Source: Hippopus hippopus
Taxonomy: Eukaryota > Mollusca > Bivalvia > Cardiida > Cardiidae
DNA length: 64,000 nucleotides
Assembly: GCA_946811185.2 (NCBI GenBank)
Contig: OX328112.1
Span: forward strand, 22,969,558 to 23,033,557
Direction: 5' to 3'
Shown: piece by piece, positions 11,404 through 21,722 of the stretch
Position numbering within the stretch: position 1 is the first letter of the stretch
Layout: each line of letters opens with the position of its first letter
Translations under genes and position numbers: made by a program
Notes under the pieces: generated by a model
Told to the model about the DNA's origin: nothing
Databases searched by the model: none
What the model saw: only the letters and a program-made list of their open reading frames with translations

Positions 11404-11534
11404 TTGTACGGTCAGGTGGCATGGGACTTGGAAACTTGTTCACGGCTGTGGTGAATCATGTCGCCACCTTGCCGAAATGATTCACCACAGCTGTGAACAA
11501 GTTTCCAAGTCCCCTGCCACCTGACCGTACAACG
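11404..11534. repeat. Hairpin with 57-bp arms
   Basis: The left arm 11404-11460 and right arm 11478-11534 are inverted copies with two mismatches and a 17-base spacer. The outer ends read GTTGTACGGTCAGGTGG and its complement. No other copy is in this window. Confidence 0.85.
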
Positions 11535-11909
11535 AATTTATTATACTGCAAAGTTTTACCATTCCAACATGTATTAAGCAAAATTTACCTGTTTTTTTTT
11601 TGCTTCAAAAAGTGAGTACACTGATGAAGTAAATTTCCCTTCTGAGTGTCCCAATTCAATGAAAACTGACATCACTGGGAACTGACGTCACTGAAACCTT
11701 GGAAAAACGTGCAGTTTGGTGCATAATCTTGATGTTAATCTTGATCGACACCACCATTTTGGATGTTGTGTTGAAAGTGTAGTCATGTATACGGGGATCC
11801 CGAAAGGGAAACTGCTTTTACGTTGGTTTTGCCAGTGTACATGATATATATGTTCGGGGCATATTATCCAATCAGATCACGAGAAATTTCTTTGAAGTAA
11901 AATAAGGAT

Positions 11910-12141
11910 TGTTTTACCTTGTACCACACAATCCCAAGTTTTCATCACCCTGAGAGAAAAGGCTTTTGAAAGCATTGTGGGAAAGGGCGAAAATGGTGGT
12001 AACCAGCATTTTCTTCTTTTCTAGTTTTTTTTCCCACCCTATTGAAGACAGGAATCATCAACTGGGCGATATTTAAACTGCCCTCTGCAAATGCTTTCAG
12101 TTTGGTAGAGTTCAAAATTCTGTTGTTTGGTAAAGAGTTAA
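11910..12141 (+). mobile_element. Family A element
   Basis: The left end CTTGTACCACACAATCCC is mutated. The right end is GGTAAAGAGTTAA. The right stem carries TTTTCTAGTTTTTTTTCCC instead of the usual pairing sequence. Confidence 0.8.
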
Positions 12142-12143
12142 AA

Positions 12144-12240
12144 GACAGTATGACCCTATTGGTTTTGAACCTGCGGCCTCCTACTCCCTACACAAAAGCT
12201 TTAATCTCACCGCTACATAGCCTGTCCTCTCTGCAACTTG
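12144..12240 (-). repeat. tRNA-like SINE head fragment
   Basis: On the minus strand TAGCGGTGAGATTAAAG and GCAGGTTCAAAACC resemble an A and a B box. A sister fragment is at 12533-12640. No body or tail is recognised. Confidence 0.4.
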
Positions 12241-12269
12241 AATATGTACAAAATTTTCCCTCAACCCTT

Positions 12270-12450
12270 AAAGTACTATAGTTGCCTTTGCAGACAGTGT
12301 CGATCAAGATCAGACTGCACAAAATGTGCAGCCTGGTCTTTGATCGACACTGTCTGCTTTTCTGAAACACAGAATACCATAAGTAGATGAATTGAGACAA
12401 AAGCAACTATGATATTGCAATTACTTGAATCTTATTTCTGGGCTTAAACG
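12270..12450. repeat. C-related hairpin element
   Basis: The hairpin at 12292-12360 pairs GACAGTGTCGATCAAGATC with a later GATCGACACTGTC. Flanks such as GCAACTATGATATTGCAATT match the block at 4130-4260. Confidence 0.6.
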
Positions 12451-12532
12451 TTTTATTCGGAGCTCTAAGGTTAAGATCAACTCTTTCAGGCCGTAGCACT
12501 ACAAAAGCTTTTACTACCATTGTTTTACACAC

Positions 12533-12640
12533 TATGGTATGACCTTGAGGTTTTAAACCCAGAACCTACTCTCTGTTCACAAGTGCCTTACTCTCACAGC
12601 TACATAATCGGTCCTCTCAAAGACCTGCAAGGCGTTTGTT
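12533..12640 (-). repeat. tRNA-like SINE head fragment
   Basis: Its block order is the same as at 12144-12240 (TATGACCTTGAGGTTTT, CTCACAGCTACATAATCGG). A G-type SINE piece follows. Confidence 0.4.
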
Positions 12641-12760
12641 TGTAAGGTGTCTGACGGCATTTTCAACATTGATTTGGTTATATCACGGCAGCCAGTGCAC
12701 CTATCCATGTTTTTCTGAGTGTTCCCTTTGTCAGTACAATCACGTACTTGAGAAATATTG
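12641..12760 (-). mobile_element. SINE type G fragment
   Basis: TATATCACGGCAGCCAGTGC and CCTATCCATGTTTTTC match the 3' half of type G. The head is absent. Confidence 0.55.
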
Positions 12761-12804
12761 AAAACATTCATGCAAAGTATGGATTATCAAAGTCCAGTAT
12801 ATGA

Positions 12805-12890
12805 AAAAAGTGAAAACATTGTGGCCAAAGGAGAATTTGCTTATTAATCAACCTCTCCCTTTACTACAATGTTTCAAAAGTGGTCCTTTG
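12805..12890 (-). repeat. Family A core remnant
   Basis: GAAAACATTGTGGCCAAAGG and a decayed partner ACAATGTTTCAAAAG remain. The palindrome tip is lost. Confidence 0.5.
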
Positions 12891-12894
12891 ACTA

Positions 12895-13132
12895 AAAAAT
12901 ATGCAGACAATGAGTTTTCATTACCAACAACAAAATTTTAACTTTTCAATACTGACTGAATTAACAGACCACAAATTCATCTTTCATTTTACAAAAACAG
13001 TGTAGGTAGGGTGAAAGAAAATTGTTAGAAAGGAGGAAATATCAGTTACTAGCATTTTCTCCTTTTCTCACAATATTTCTCAACACCTTCTTTGATAGGG
13101 ATGAAAAAACAGTCATGGGATTGTTAAGGATT
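12895..13132 (-). mobile_element. Family A element, diverged
   Basis: The core at 13012-13090 includes TTACTAGCATTTTCTCC. The left arm ends near GGGATTGTTAAGGATTA. Confidence 0.6.
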
Positions 13133-13357
13133 AGCTCTTTACCAAACCACAAAATTCTAGACTAGTCCAAATTGAAAGCATAATTATGCAGAACACAAAG
13201 AGAATGACACAGAAAAATTGAAATCTGTTTTGGGAAGGATAGAAAACATTGTGGAAAAAGGAGAAAATGCTGTTTACCAGCATTTTCTCCTTTTCCCACA
13301 ATGTTTTCAAATGCCTTCATGTCAGGGTCTCTAAAACTAAGGATGGGGTAAAGAGTC
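13131..13357 (-). mobile_element. Family A element
   Basis: It starts AGCTCTTTACCAAACC and ends GGTAAAGAGTCAA. The palindrome is at 13243-13312 with TGTTTACCAG at its centre. It abuts the previous copy. Confidence 0.8.
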
Positions 13358-13550
13358 AAACCAGCCCTATGAACACATTTAGCCATTATTTCATTACTTG
13401 TCTATTTGGAATATAAATCCATGGTTGAAGTGCTTGGTAAATATCTAAAACACTGAACTGTAAATTATATAATCATAAAACCTTTTGCCTCTCTGCAAGA
13501 TCTCCCATGATCAAACCCCCATGTTATTCCCGTTGACAAATTTTTTTCCT

Positions 13551-13745
13551 TTAACCCTTTACCACACAAACCCAACTTTTAATGACTCTGCAGATGACAT
13601 CTTTTGAAAACATTGTGGGAAAAGGAGAAAATGCTCGTAACCAGCATTTTCCTATTTCTATTTCTCTTATTCCCAAACATTTTCTACCTTTCCAAAAACA
13701 GTTTTCAATCTTATTTTCTCGTCTGCAATATGCTTTCAATTTGGT
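13551..13745 (+). mobile_element. Family A element, right end cut by SINE F
   Basis: It starts TTAACCCTTTACCACAC. The right stem is disrupted by a CTATTTCTATTTCTCTT run. The right arm continues to TTCAATTTGGTTG, where SINE F begins. Confidence 0.8.
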
Positions 13746-13970
13746 TGATTGTATAGGAGTTTAACGCCAATTTAACAGTTTAGGTTATATCACAGCTGCC
13801 AGTGCAGCCACGCATGTGTTTCTTGGCTGCTACTGACTACTTTCTTACGTGCATCAGAGATGGGAAGTGAAAAATTGCTAGAAAGAAAGTTTGCCTCAAC
13901 CTGGTATCAAATTCACAACCACCAGGTCACGAGTCAGATATGCTAACCACTGAGCTACCCAGCCTGGCGA
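13744..13970 (-). mobile_element. SINE type F
   Basis: The plus-strand text TAGGAGTTTAACGCC opens it. The tRNA-like head is at 13895-13968, with A box TAGCTCAGTGGTTAGC on the minus strand. The 3' body has small deletions. Confidence 0.7.
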
Positions 13971-14035
13971 TTCACAATAACAAAAACCCCATGTGATTCC
14001 TTCTTAGTTTTTTTTTCCTTTAACGCTTATACTGT

Positions 14036-14165
14036 ATGCCTTAGTGGACATCATAGATTAAGATCAGACAATATGCAATCAGGTCTTGGATCCACCCTCC
14101 CCATCTTTTTTCAAGAGATCCCTGTAGAAAACAACTATAGCTTTGCAATGTTAGACTCTTTCATA
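14036..14165. repeat. C-related fragment
   Basis: GATTAAGATCAGACAATATG and CAATCAGGTCTTGGATCC are a degraded version of the C hairpin. Confidence 0.4.
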
Positions 14166-14173
14166 TGCAATAA

Positions 14174-14401
14174 TGTTTGTTTGAATGGTGTTTTACGCTG
14201 CTTTCAACATTATTTCAGTCATATCACGGCAACAGCTCTCATATTCATGTATTTCCTGGGTTTCACCAGTAATAGGCTGGGGCTCTGAAGTGTCTTGCCC
14301 AAGGACACTCCTGTGAAAAACCCAATGAAGCCAGCGAGGCTCAAACCCGGGGCCTCCCGGTCACGAGTCCTACACTTTACCACTGAGCCACACATGACCC
14401 C
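14174..14401 (-). mobile_element. SINE type E with 13-bp target duplication
   Basis: TCATATGCAATAA flanks the element at 14161-14173 and 14402-14414. The minus-strand head has A box TGGCTCAGTGGTAAAG and B box GGGTTTGAGCC. GTGTCTTGCCCAAGGACAC in the body is shared by all E copies. Confidence 0.9.
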
Positions 14402-14448
14402 TCATATGCAATAAGAACGGCCATTTAATTTATTTAACAGTTATAGGG

Positions 14449-14679
14449 TTAACTCTTTACCACACAATAAAGATGTACACTTGGCCAGATTGAAATCATT
14501 TGCAGACAAAAATTCAAGCATAGGTGGATTAATGAAACTTGTCTTTGAAAGGGTAGAAAACATTGTGAGAAAAGGAGAAAATGCTGGTTACCAGCATTTT
14601 CTCCTTTTCCCAAAATGCTTTCAAAAAGGCTTCTTCCTCAGGCATTGTTACAAATCTGCATTGAGTGGTATAGTGTTAA
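14449..14679 (-). mobile_element. Family A element, complete
   Basis: It runs from TTAACTCTTTACCACAC to GGTATAGTGTTAA. The palindrome is at 14554-14620. Confidence 0.85.
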
Positions 14680-15217
14680 AGGTGGCCCTTCAGATTTTGG
14701 GATGAAAACTTTACAGAAATACAAAAAAATCATCCTTATACTCCCAAAACCTTTTAATTTTCATTCATAAAACCCCAGTAGTCGAAAACCATCTGACAGC
14801 AAGAGAAATTCGAGATTTCTTACGGCCCAGGTCGACACCGACGGGAAACACGGTCTATTTTTACATGAGCAACTCGCTCATTTACATACCGGAAATACAC
14901 AGACGAAGCTTCAAACATAGCATCCAAAGAAGACATTATGGAAAATAATTACATGTTTGTTATGTTATGGAATTTAAGCGTCATTAGTCACGTGCCAGTC
15001 ATTTGACATTCCCACAATGCTTTTTTGATTTCTGGCGTGAAATCTAAAAATACCTTAAGAGGCTACGTAGCCTTTTAAGGGAATACCATCAAAAAAAGTT
15101 TTTTTTGTAATTTTATGATTCTAAATTATTAATGATTTGTATTGTTTTTCCATATAAATTTCAGTGATATATATATTTCTTAATTTGGTGAGATGTGAAA
15201 AATCTAAATACCCACCT
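14680..15217. other. Unassigned sequence
   Basis: No family repeat was seen. A run of CpG-containing sequence near 14810-14890 stands out slightly, but no exon or promoter motif supports it. Confidence 0.35.
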
Positions 15218-15445
15218 TTAACCCTTTACCACACAATGACGACTTTTGACACCCTTGATAGAGAAGAGTTTTGAATACATTGTGGGAAAAGGAGAAAATG
15301 CTGGTAACCAGCATTTTCTCCTTTTCCCACAATGTTTTCTACCCTATCAAAGAAAAATCATTTCATATGATCCACATTGAAACTGTCCTCTGCAAATGCT
15401 TTCAATTCGGACAGGTCTAAAATTTGTCGTGTGGTAAAGGGTTAA
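15218..15445 (+). mobile_element. Family A element, complete
   Basis: It runs from TTAACCCTTTACCACACA to GGTAAAGGGTTAA. The palindrome is at 15276-15342. Confidence 0.9.
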
Positions 15446-15494
15446 AGGGTAATTTTATATTGGAACTACGCATAGTGATGCACAAACCCTTTTT

Positions 15495-15685
15495 TTTGCC
15501 TACCCTAACTATTTAGTTTTAATGACCCTGAGGAAGAAGCCTTTTGAAAACATTGAGGGAAAAGGAGAAAATGCTGGTAACCCTGTTGTAGACAGACTTT
15601 ACCATTTTAGCTACATTTGGTTTGTTGTCTGCGATTGTTTTCAATTTAGAAGTGTCTAAAATTTTGTAATTTGGTAAAGAGTTAA
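15495..15685 (+). mobile_element. Family A element lacking the right stem
   Basis: GAGAAAATGCTGGTAACC is followed by right-arm sequence, so the second half of the hairpin is deleted. The right end GGTAAAGAGTTAA is intact. Confidence 0.75.
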
Positions 15686-15769
15686 AAAAAAAACTTCAAT
15701 CTGCATTCAGCAGGATAAAAAAATGTGAAACACAATTTATGTTACATATATGATACTTGATTTACAAAT

Positions 15770-15962
15770 ATTAAACTCTTCCTAATTTCGAAGTAAATTC
15801 ATATGAATCATTCAAAATTGATACTTGTAAATGAGCTTCAGTTATCTGATTTGGTGAAAAACATTGTGAGAAGAGGAGAAAACCCTGGTTTTCTCGTTTT
15901 CCCATCATGTTTTCAGAAGCCGTCTTCCTCAGTGTAAAATTCTGGTTTTGTGGTAGTGGGTT
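15770..15962 (-). mobile_element. Family A element, diverged
   Basis: It starts TTAAACTCTTCCTAA. The palindrome is shortened around GAGAAAACCCTGGTTTTCTC. The left arm is recognisable (CGTCTTCCTCAG). Confidence 0.65.
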
Positions 15963-16009
15963 TACCATTTAAGCCCTTGGCCCAGCTTGAGTTCTGTTTG
16001 TGATGTAAA

Positions 16010-16246
16010 TCATTAACTGATTGATTGATTGGTGTTTTATGCCCCTTTCAACAGTATTTCAGTCAAATCACGGCCACAGCTCACATATTTATGTATGTCC
16101 TGGTTTTCACCAGTACTAGGCTAGGGCTCTCAAGTGCCTTGCCCAAGGACACTCCCACAAAAAGCCCTGTGCTTCCAGTGAGGCTCGAACCCAAAGCCTC
16201 CAGGTTACGAGTCCTACACTTAACCACTGAGCCAAGCAGGACCCCT
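16010..16246 (-). mobile_element. SINE type E
   Basis: The tail CTGATTGATTGATTGG is at 16017-16033. The minus-strand head has A box TGGCTCAGTGGTTAAG and B box GGGTTCGAGCC, the best preserved of the E copies. It directly abuts the 89-bp tandem array. Confidence 0.85.
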
Positions 16247-16248
16247 CA

Positions 16249-16780
16249 GTGTAGAACAAAGTCAGAAACAGTCTGATTTTAGATCTATGCTACTTCTTTG
16301 CTTCATAATTCTGTCCTGGAAATAGCTGTATTTATAGCTGTAGATCAAAGTCAGAAACAGCCTGATCTTAGATCTACGCTACTTCTTTGCTTCATAATTC
16401 TGTCCTGGAAATAGCTGTATTTATAGCTGTAGATCAAAGTCAGCAACAGCCTGATTTTAGATCTACGCTACATCTTTGCTTCATAATTCTGTCCTGGAAA
16501 TAGCTAATTTATAGCTGTAGATCAAAGTCAGCAACAGCCTGACCTTAGATCTACACTACTTCTTTGCTTCATAATTCTGTCCTGGAAATAGCTGTATTTA
16601 TAGCTGTAGATTAAAGTCAGGAACAGCCTGATCTTAGATCTACACTACTTCTTTGCTTCATAATTCTATCCTGGAAATAGCTGTATTTATAGCTGTAGAT
16701 CAAAGTCAGAAACAGCCTGATCTTAGATCTATGCTACTTCTGTGCTTCATAATTCTGTCCTGGAAATAGCTGTATTTCAG
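16249..16780. repeat. 89-bp tandem array, six copies
   Basis: Units start at 16249, 16338, 16427, 16515, 16604 and 16693. Each contains GATCAAAGTCAG, CTACTTCTTTGCTTCATAA and CTGTCCTGGAAATAGCTG, with only a few differences between units. The low divergence suggests recent amplification or gene conversion. No coding frame spans it. Confidence 0.92.
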
Positions 16781-17290
16781 CTATTTTTCCAAATGAAAAA
16801 GGTTCATTACTTCAATGCTCTAAGGATTAGTTTTCCTGTCAAGGTAAAAATATGAATATATTTGTGGTCACTTAAGGAGTGCACTTGAGGTGTGCAATGG
16901 TTTACTAAGCTTAACCAAAGGTTGGAAGCAACAGCCAATCAGATCTGTTGTTTGCTTGTCCATGTCAAGTCAATTGCAAATAACTGTCACAAATAAATCC
17001 CAACTCTCTTATAAGCATTGGGCCACCACTTGGCTGCATGTTTGTTGCATAGTGCCCGTGCGATTTCAATGGGATCTCTGTATGGCTTTGCCCCTATCTG
17101 TCACTGAAAGATAGCATAAGATGCCTGTATGAAACATAAACACCTACACTAAAGCCTGCAACCATCTACAATGCCTGAAAAATCATACAGAAAATTGCAG
17201 ACAAATAAATCGGGTACATAGTGACCCAGGCTTAAATAGTTAAATGTAACTGTCATGATGTGAAATATGATGTTCTTACCACATCAGAAC
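16781..17290. other. Unassigned sequence
   Basis: No repeat or exon was recognised. The 74-residue open frame here has no identifiable domain. Confidence 0.4.
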
Positions 17291-17301
17291 ACCACTAATG
17301 T

Positions 17302-17602
17302 TGACCAGCCCACATAGCTCAGTCGGTAGAGCGTAGGACTCGTGATCACGAGGTAGTGGGTTCGATTCGCGCTGCTGGTCATCTAAAATTACTAATGGTC
17401 TCTCAGATGAGCCGTTAAACCGAGGTCCCGTGTGACGGTGCTATACACCGAGCACGTTAAAGAACCAGGCGTAACTTAGGAAGGTTTTCGTCCTGTATCT
17501 GCACTATCCCCCGTAACAATACTAACAGCCTTCAGGGGGCATCGCCCATATGGGCAACCGGTGGTGACGATAAATAAGTTTACGCAAATTCAATCAATCA
17601 AT
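17302..17602 (+). mobile_element. SINE type L, full length with target duplication
   Basis: The tRNA-like head has A box TAGCTCAGTCGGTAGAGC and B box GGTTCGATTCG (17316-17360). The conserved-looking centre contains GAGCCGTTAAACCGAGGTCC and GAGCACGTTAAAGAACC. The tail is CAATCAATCAAT. ACCACTAATGT flanks it at 17291-17301 and 17603-17613. The head is embedded in a retroposon, so it is not a tRNA gene. Confidence 0.92.
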
Positions 17603-17784
17603 ACCACTAATGTAAAGGTGAAGGTGTAAAGGTTAGGAAAAAAGTGATCACTTTCAAAAACAGCAGGTTTGTCTAAAAACCAATTGTCCCTTTTCCAACA
17701 GTATAAATATTAACATTTCGCTGTTATGTTCGGTGACTTATATGGCAGTTGGTGGTATGTGTAAGTCTCTTTTCAACTTTCTGT

Positions 17785-17862
17785 AACAGACAGTGTAGAA
17801 CTTGTGATCATATTCACAGCAGTCTGATCTTGGTCGAAAACTGTCCACATAAGCCGTAACGG
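17785..17862. repeat. C-related fragment
   Basis: GACAGTGTAGAACTTGTGATC and a partner near 17812-17848 (CAGTCTGATCTTGGTCGAAA) form a weak hairpin. Confidence 0.4.
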
Positions 17863-17884
17863 TTGTGTTAGGTGTTGCTCAAGT

Positions 17885-18089
17885 TTAACCCTTTACCTAC
17901 CAATCCCGAGAAAGAGTACTTTCAACAGAACTGTGGGAAAAAGAGAAAATGCTAGTAACCAGCATATTCTTCTTGTCCAACAATGTCTTCTACTCTTTCA
18001 TGAAGAAAGAAGAGCCATATTCAATGTGTCCTCTTCAAAATGCACAAAATTTGAAGCAATTTAAAATTTCTCCTGTGGTAGAGAGTAAA
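17885..18089 (+). mobile_element. Family A element, diverged
   Basis: It starts TTAACCCTTTACC. The palindrome at 17934-17990 has several substitutions, and the right end reads GGTAGAGAGTAA. Confidence 0.7.
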
Positions 18090-18090
18090 A

Positions 18091-18246
18091 GATTGATTGA
18101 CTGATTGATTGATTGATTGAATGGTGTTTGAACATAATTTCAGTCATATCATGGTGACAGCCAACATATTTTTGTACATGTATTCCCTTGGTTTCACCAG
18201 CACTAGGCTAGGGCCCTGAAGTGTCTTGCCCAAGGACACTCCCACA
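18091..18246 (-). mobile_element. SINE type E, 5'-truncated
   Basis: The tail GATTGATTGATTGATTG and the body up to GTGTCTTGCCCAAGGACAC are present. The tRNA-like head is missing, as expected for incomplete reverse transcription or later loss. Confidence 0.75.
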
Positions 18247-18546
18247 GGGAGTTAAACATGAAACAGAACAGGTGATTAATACAAAAACAAATTCAAGCAA
18301 GAAAGCAGGAAAAGCTTCTGGTAATACAAGACAAACAGAAATGTTTAATTTTCTCTTGAGATGGGACACAATCTATTTACCCAGGGATTCTCCCAAAACA
18401 CATAAAAGGAAACAGATATATTTTGTGCTGTCTCAAGTTTACTGGGATCAGGACAGATTTAAGTTGGATATTTATTGGTGTTTTATTAAATTTGATTTGA
18501 TTATGAACAAATGTCTTCTTATATTGCTTCTTGAAATAACCATGAC

Positions 18547-19046
18547 CAACCCTTCACACACAACAGGAAAAACTAACCCTGAACAACTTACCTCAGAATC
18601 CAAAGTTTTAACGAGGTAGAAGGCTTTTCAAAACATTTAGGGAAAAGGAGAAAATGCTGGTTTCCAGCATTTTCTCCTTTGCCCAAAATGTTTTTCTACC
18701 CTTTCTGAGACAAATGACATCATTTGAGCCACTTTTAAAGAATCATCTGCAAATGCTTGCAATATGGATGGGTCTAAACTTTTGTTGTCTGATAAAGTTG
18801 ATGGACTGAACGGTGTTTTACGCCACTTTCAACATCATTTCAGTCATATCACGGCGAAAGCTCACATATTTAATATGTATTTTGTGGGTTTCAACAGTTC
18901 TAGGCTAGGGCTCTGAAGCTTCTTGCCAAAGGAAACTCCCACAAAAACGTAGTTGATCCACTGAGGCTCCAACTCAGGGCCTCCAGGTCAAGAGTCAAAC
19001 GCTCCCCAACTGAGCCACACAAGACCGCCTGTCTGGTAAAGAGTTA
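18547..19046 (+). mobile_element. Family A element interrupted by SINE E
   Basis: The A core is at 18634-18700, with TTTCC at its centre. The right end, TGTCTGGTAAAGAGTTA at 19030-19046, is displaced 230 bp from its arm by the SINE. Confidence 0.85.
18798..19029 (-). mobile_element. SINE type E inside an A element, with target duplication
   Basis: It is flanked by TGTCTGATAAAG (18786-18797) and TGTCTGGTAAAG (19030-19041), a duplicated 12-bp piece of the A element's right arm. The A box on the minus strand is TGGCTCAGTTGGGGAG. Confidence 0.88.
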
Positions 19047-19139
19047 TAGCCTGAATAAATCCTAAAAACATTTTCAGTCTGGAAATAAGACCAAAATGAG
19101 TGTAATTTCAAAATTGGTTTTGTCAAGAATGTCTTAGTA

Positions 19140-19320
19140 ATGTGGGCTATGTAGATCAGAGATCAGACTGCTCATTTTGTACAGTCTGCTCCTAATCTAT
19201 ACCAGCCAGATAGGTAACTTTGGATGTGATCTAGGCACTCTAAGGGTTTAGATCTTTTTTTGGACCCAGTGAAATGAAATGAGACAGCACAGAATATGCA
19301 GTCTGATCTTGGATCCACTG
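19140..19320. repeat. C-related fragments
   Basis: AGATCAGAGATCAGACTGC with TACAGTCTGCTCCTAATC, and a second piece near 19282-19320, resemble C cores. The ends are not definable. Confidence 0.4.
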
Positions 19321-19570
19321 ATCAATATATTGTAAGATAATTGCAATACATGTAGCTTGGTCTACCTTGATGGCTAGACATGCTTTTTTTTGGGCATTGG
19401 TAAAAATGCTCGCTTTTGACCTACTTTTTGGTTCTGATAACAAATGAATAAATAGAAGTTTGTGATTGGTCAAAAATGTAGACATGTTTCTTTTAAGGGC
19501 CCCCGTCTATTTGCTGAAAAAATTAAACTGTTAATTTTTTTCCAAAGATATTTCTTGTTTGTCAGGACTC

Positions 19571-19786
19571 TTAACTCTTAACCAAACAACCTCGTCTTTT
19601 GACTGATCCATCAGGACTTTTGAAAACATTGTAAGAAAAAGGAGAAAATACTGGTAATCAGCATATTGTCCTTTTACTTACAATTCTTCTGTCCTTTCAA
19701 AGAAAAATCCCATCATTTGCACCACATTTTATTTGTTGTCTGCAAATAAAGACCAGCCTAAAATTTTGTCACCATGTGTAAAGTGT
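19571..19786 (+). mobile_element. Family A element
   Basis: It starts TTAACTCTTAACCAAACAAC. The core at 19618-19690 is diverged (ACTGGTAATCAGC). The right end is GTGTAAAGTGTAA. Confidence 0.72.
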
Positions 19787-19855
19787 AAGGTTTGAGCACA
19801 AAACTTAGAACAGGTTGATATTGCAATAACATTTATTCTTTGTTGGTATTGTTAT

Positions 19856-20085
19856 TTAACCCTTTACCACACAATTCAGGGTTTTGACAACCATCACGGA
19901 AATATTCTTTTGAAAACCTTGTGGGAAAAGGAGAAAATGCTGGTAACCAGCAGTTTCTCCTTTTCCCACGAGGTTTTCTACAGTTTCACTGACAATTACC
20001 ATCATTTTGGCTAAATTTGATATGTTGTCTGCAAATACTTTCAATTTGGATCACTTAGAAAATTTGTTGCTTGGTAAAGAGTTAA
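19856..20085 (+). mobile_element. Family A element, complete
   Basis: It runs from TTAACCCTTTACCACAC to GGTAAAGAGTTAA. The palindrome at 19912-19978 has the variants AGCAGTTTCTCC and CACGAGGTTTTC. Confidence 0.87.
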
Positions 20086-20544
20086 CACTAAATAAATTTC
20101 TGTCAAATGAATGGATGGATTGAGTTTTTTTTTAATTTCTTTTCATTTATCATCTGATTTTTATCAAAATACACATAATACCGACGGCAGATGACCTTTT
20201 TTTGTCTAGAAGCAGACCACTTTTGAAACCTAGTAGCAAAAGAATAAATTTCCTGTAATGAGCATTATACTACATGTATCTGCAGGAAGTAATGTCAAGG
20301 CACCAAAAATGACTGAAAGGGCAAAAAATAATGTACGAGATATAACTCTAATATTTACCAAACAATCAAAGGTGAAATGAGAACACTGTATTCATACCCT
20401 TTTCCATAACAAATAAACTTTCTGCTTCTTGTAAATACCCATGTGATATTTATAGGTTGTGTTCTCCAAATTAACCATTTAAAACTACTGGACAAAGTGT
20501 TAGAGAAAAACATTTCATTGTTACAGTGCACGCTCAAGGCAACT
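20086..20544. other. Unassigned sequence
   Basis: No repeat end or exon was recognised. Confidence 0.4.
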
Positions 20545-20775
20545 TAAATTTTTACCACAAGACAATTAAAGACTACTGCTCCATAATTACTCTTGTAAGC
20601 ATTTGCAGACAACACATCAAATGTGGCTTAAGATGGATTTGTCTTTGGAAAGGTAAACAGAAATGTTGGAAGAGGAGAAACTGCCTGTAAGTCAGTTACA
20701 AGCATTTTCTCCTTTTCCAACACTGCCTTCAGAGGCTTTATTTCATGAAAAAACTGAATTATTAGGTAAAAGGTT
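20545..20775 (-). mobile_element. Family A element, diverged
   Basis: AAGCATTTGCAGACAACACA and TTACAAGCATTTTCTCC identify it. The loop is expanded by a GTAAGTCAGT segment. The right end is GGTAAAAGGTTTG. Confidence 0.65.
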
Positions 20776-21054
20776 TGAGGTGTGTCTGCACTGAGACTGC
20801 TTAGAAAATGCTGCCTGATCTTGCATCTGAACTTTCACATATTTTGATATTTTTAGTGTTTAAGGTCCTCTCATCAGTACTTTGTTTACTTTTTAATGTT
20901 GATTTAAAATTCACTTTCATTTATGTAGGGACTGACACTTGCACTGACTGTACGACAACAGACTGTCATCTTCACAGTAATTTCCATGCTTTTAAATGGT
21001 ATGATTTAGATTAAAACACATTTTATTACCCACACTGTTTACTTTTGTGCGCAA

Positions 21055-21182
21055 CTGGCCTTTAAAAGCTAGAAAAGATTGTTAAAAATCGTTACCAGCA
21101 TTTTGTCCACTTTCCATAATGTTTTCAGTAGCCATCTTTCCAAGGGTCAGTAAAACCCTGGGTTATTTGGTAAAGGATTAAA
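21055..21182 (-). repeat. Family A fragment
   Basis: Half of the core (CGTTACCAGCATTTTGTCC) and the left arm to TTGGTAAAGGATTAAA are present. Confidence 0.65.
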
Positions 21183-21486
21183 TATTAGATGTACATCAGC
21201 TAAATCTTAGACAGGATATTCAGTATCATCCTCACCTTACTCCCCACCTCATTACAAATGCAAATAGATTTTAGGAAGGAAAAACACTTTAACACGTAAA
21301 TAATGAAAACATTTATAACTAGCTGACAAATAAAAAATGCAAAAACAAATATGAAATATTCATATTTTAGTTTTTATAGCAACTTGCTGACAACATTATG
21401 TATGCAAAGAGCATTTTGAATTACTCATTCCAAGTTACTCAAGGTACAGTTTCATTTTATTATCACTTTTTTGCATAGGCACAGCC

Positions 21487-21710
21487 CCCTCACCACATAA
21501 TCCTGTCTTTCAATGACGCTGAGAAAGAAAGTTGTTAAAAACAGCGTGGGAAACGGAGAAAATGCTGGTGACCAGCATTTTCTCCTTGGCCCACAATGTT
21601 TTGTACCCTTTCAAAGACCAATTCCCATGTATGATCCCAATTTCTTGTTAGTAATTTTGTTTAGAATTGGGACTAGTCTACAACTTTGCTGCTTGGCAAA
21701 TCATTAACTA
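21487..21710 (+). mobile_element. Family A element
   Basis: The palindrome is at 21541-21605, with GGTGACC at its centre. The left end CCCTCACCACATAATCC and right end GGCAAATCATTAA are mutated. Confidence 0.78.
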
Positions 21711-21722
21711 CCCATAACCTCC

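Noticed and set aside
17316..17388. tRNA gene with good A and B boxes
   Set aside because: It is the head of a SINE with a conserved body, TCAA-type tail and target duplication. The same applies to the heads at 1575-1650, 5535-5605, 7005-7075, 14340-14400 and 57165-57235.
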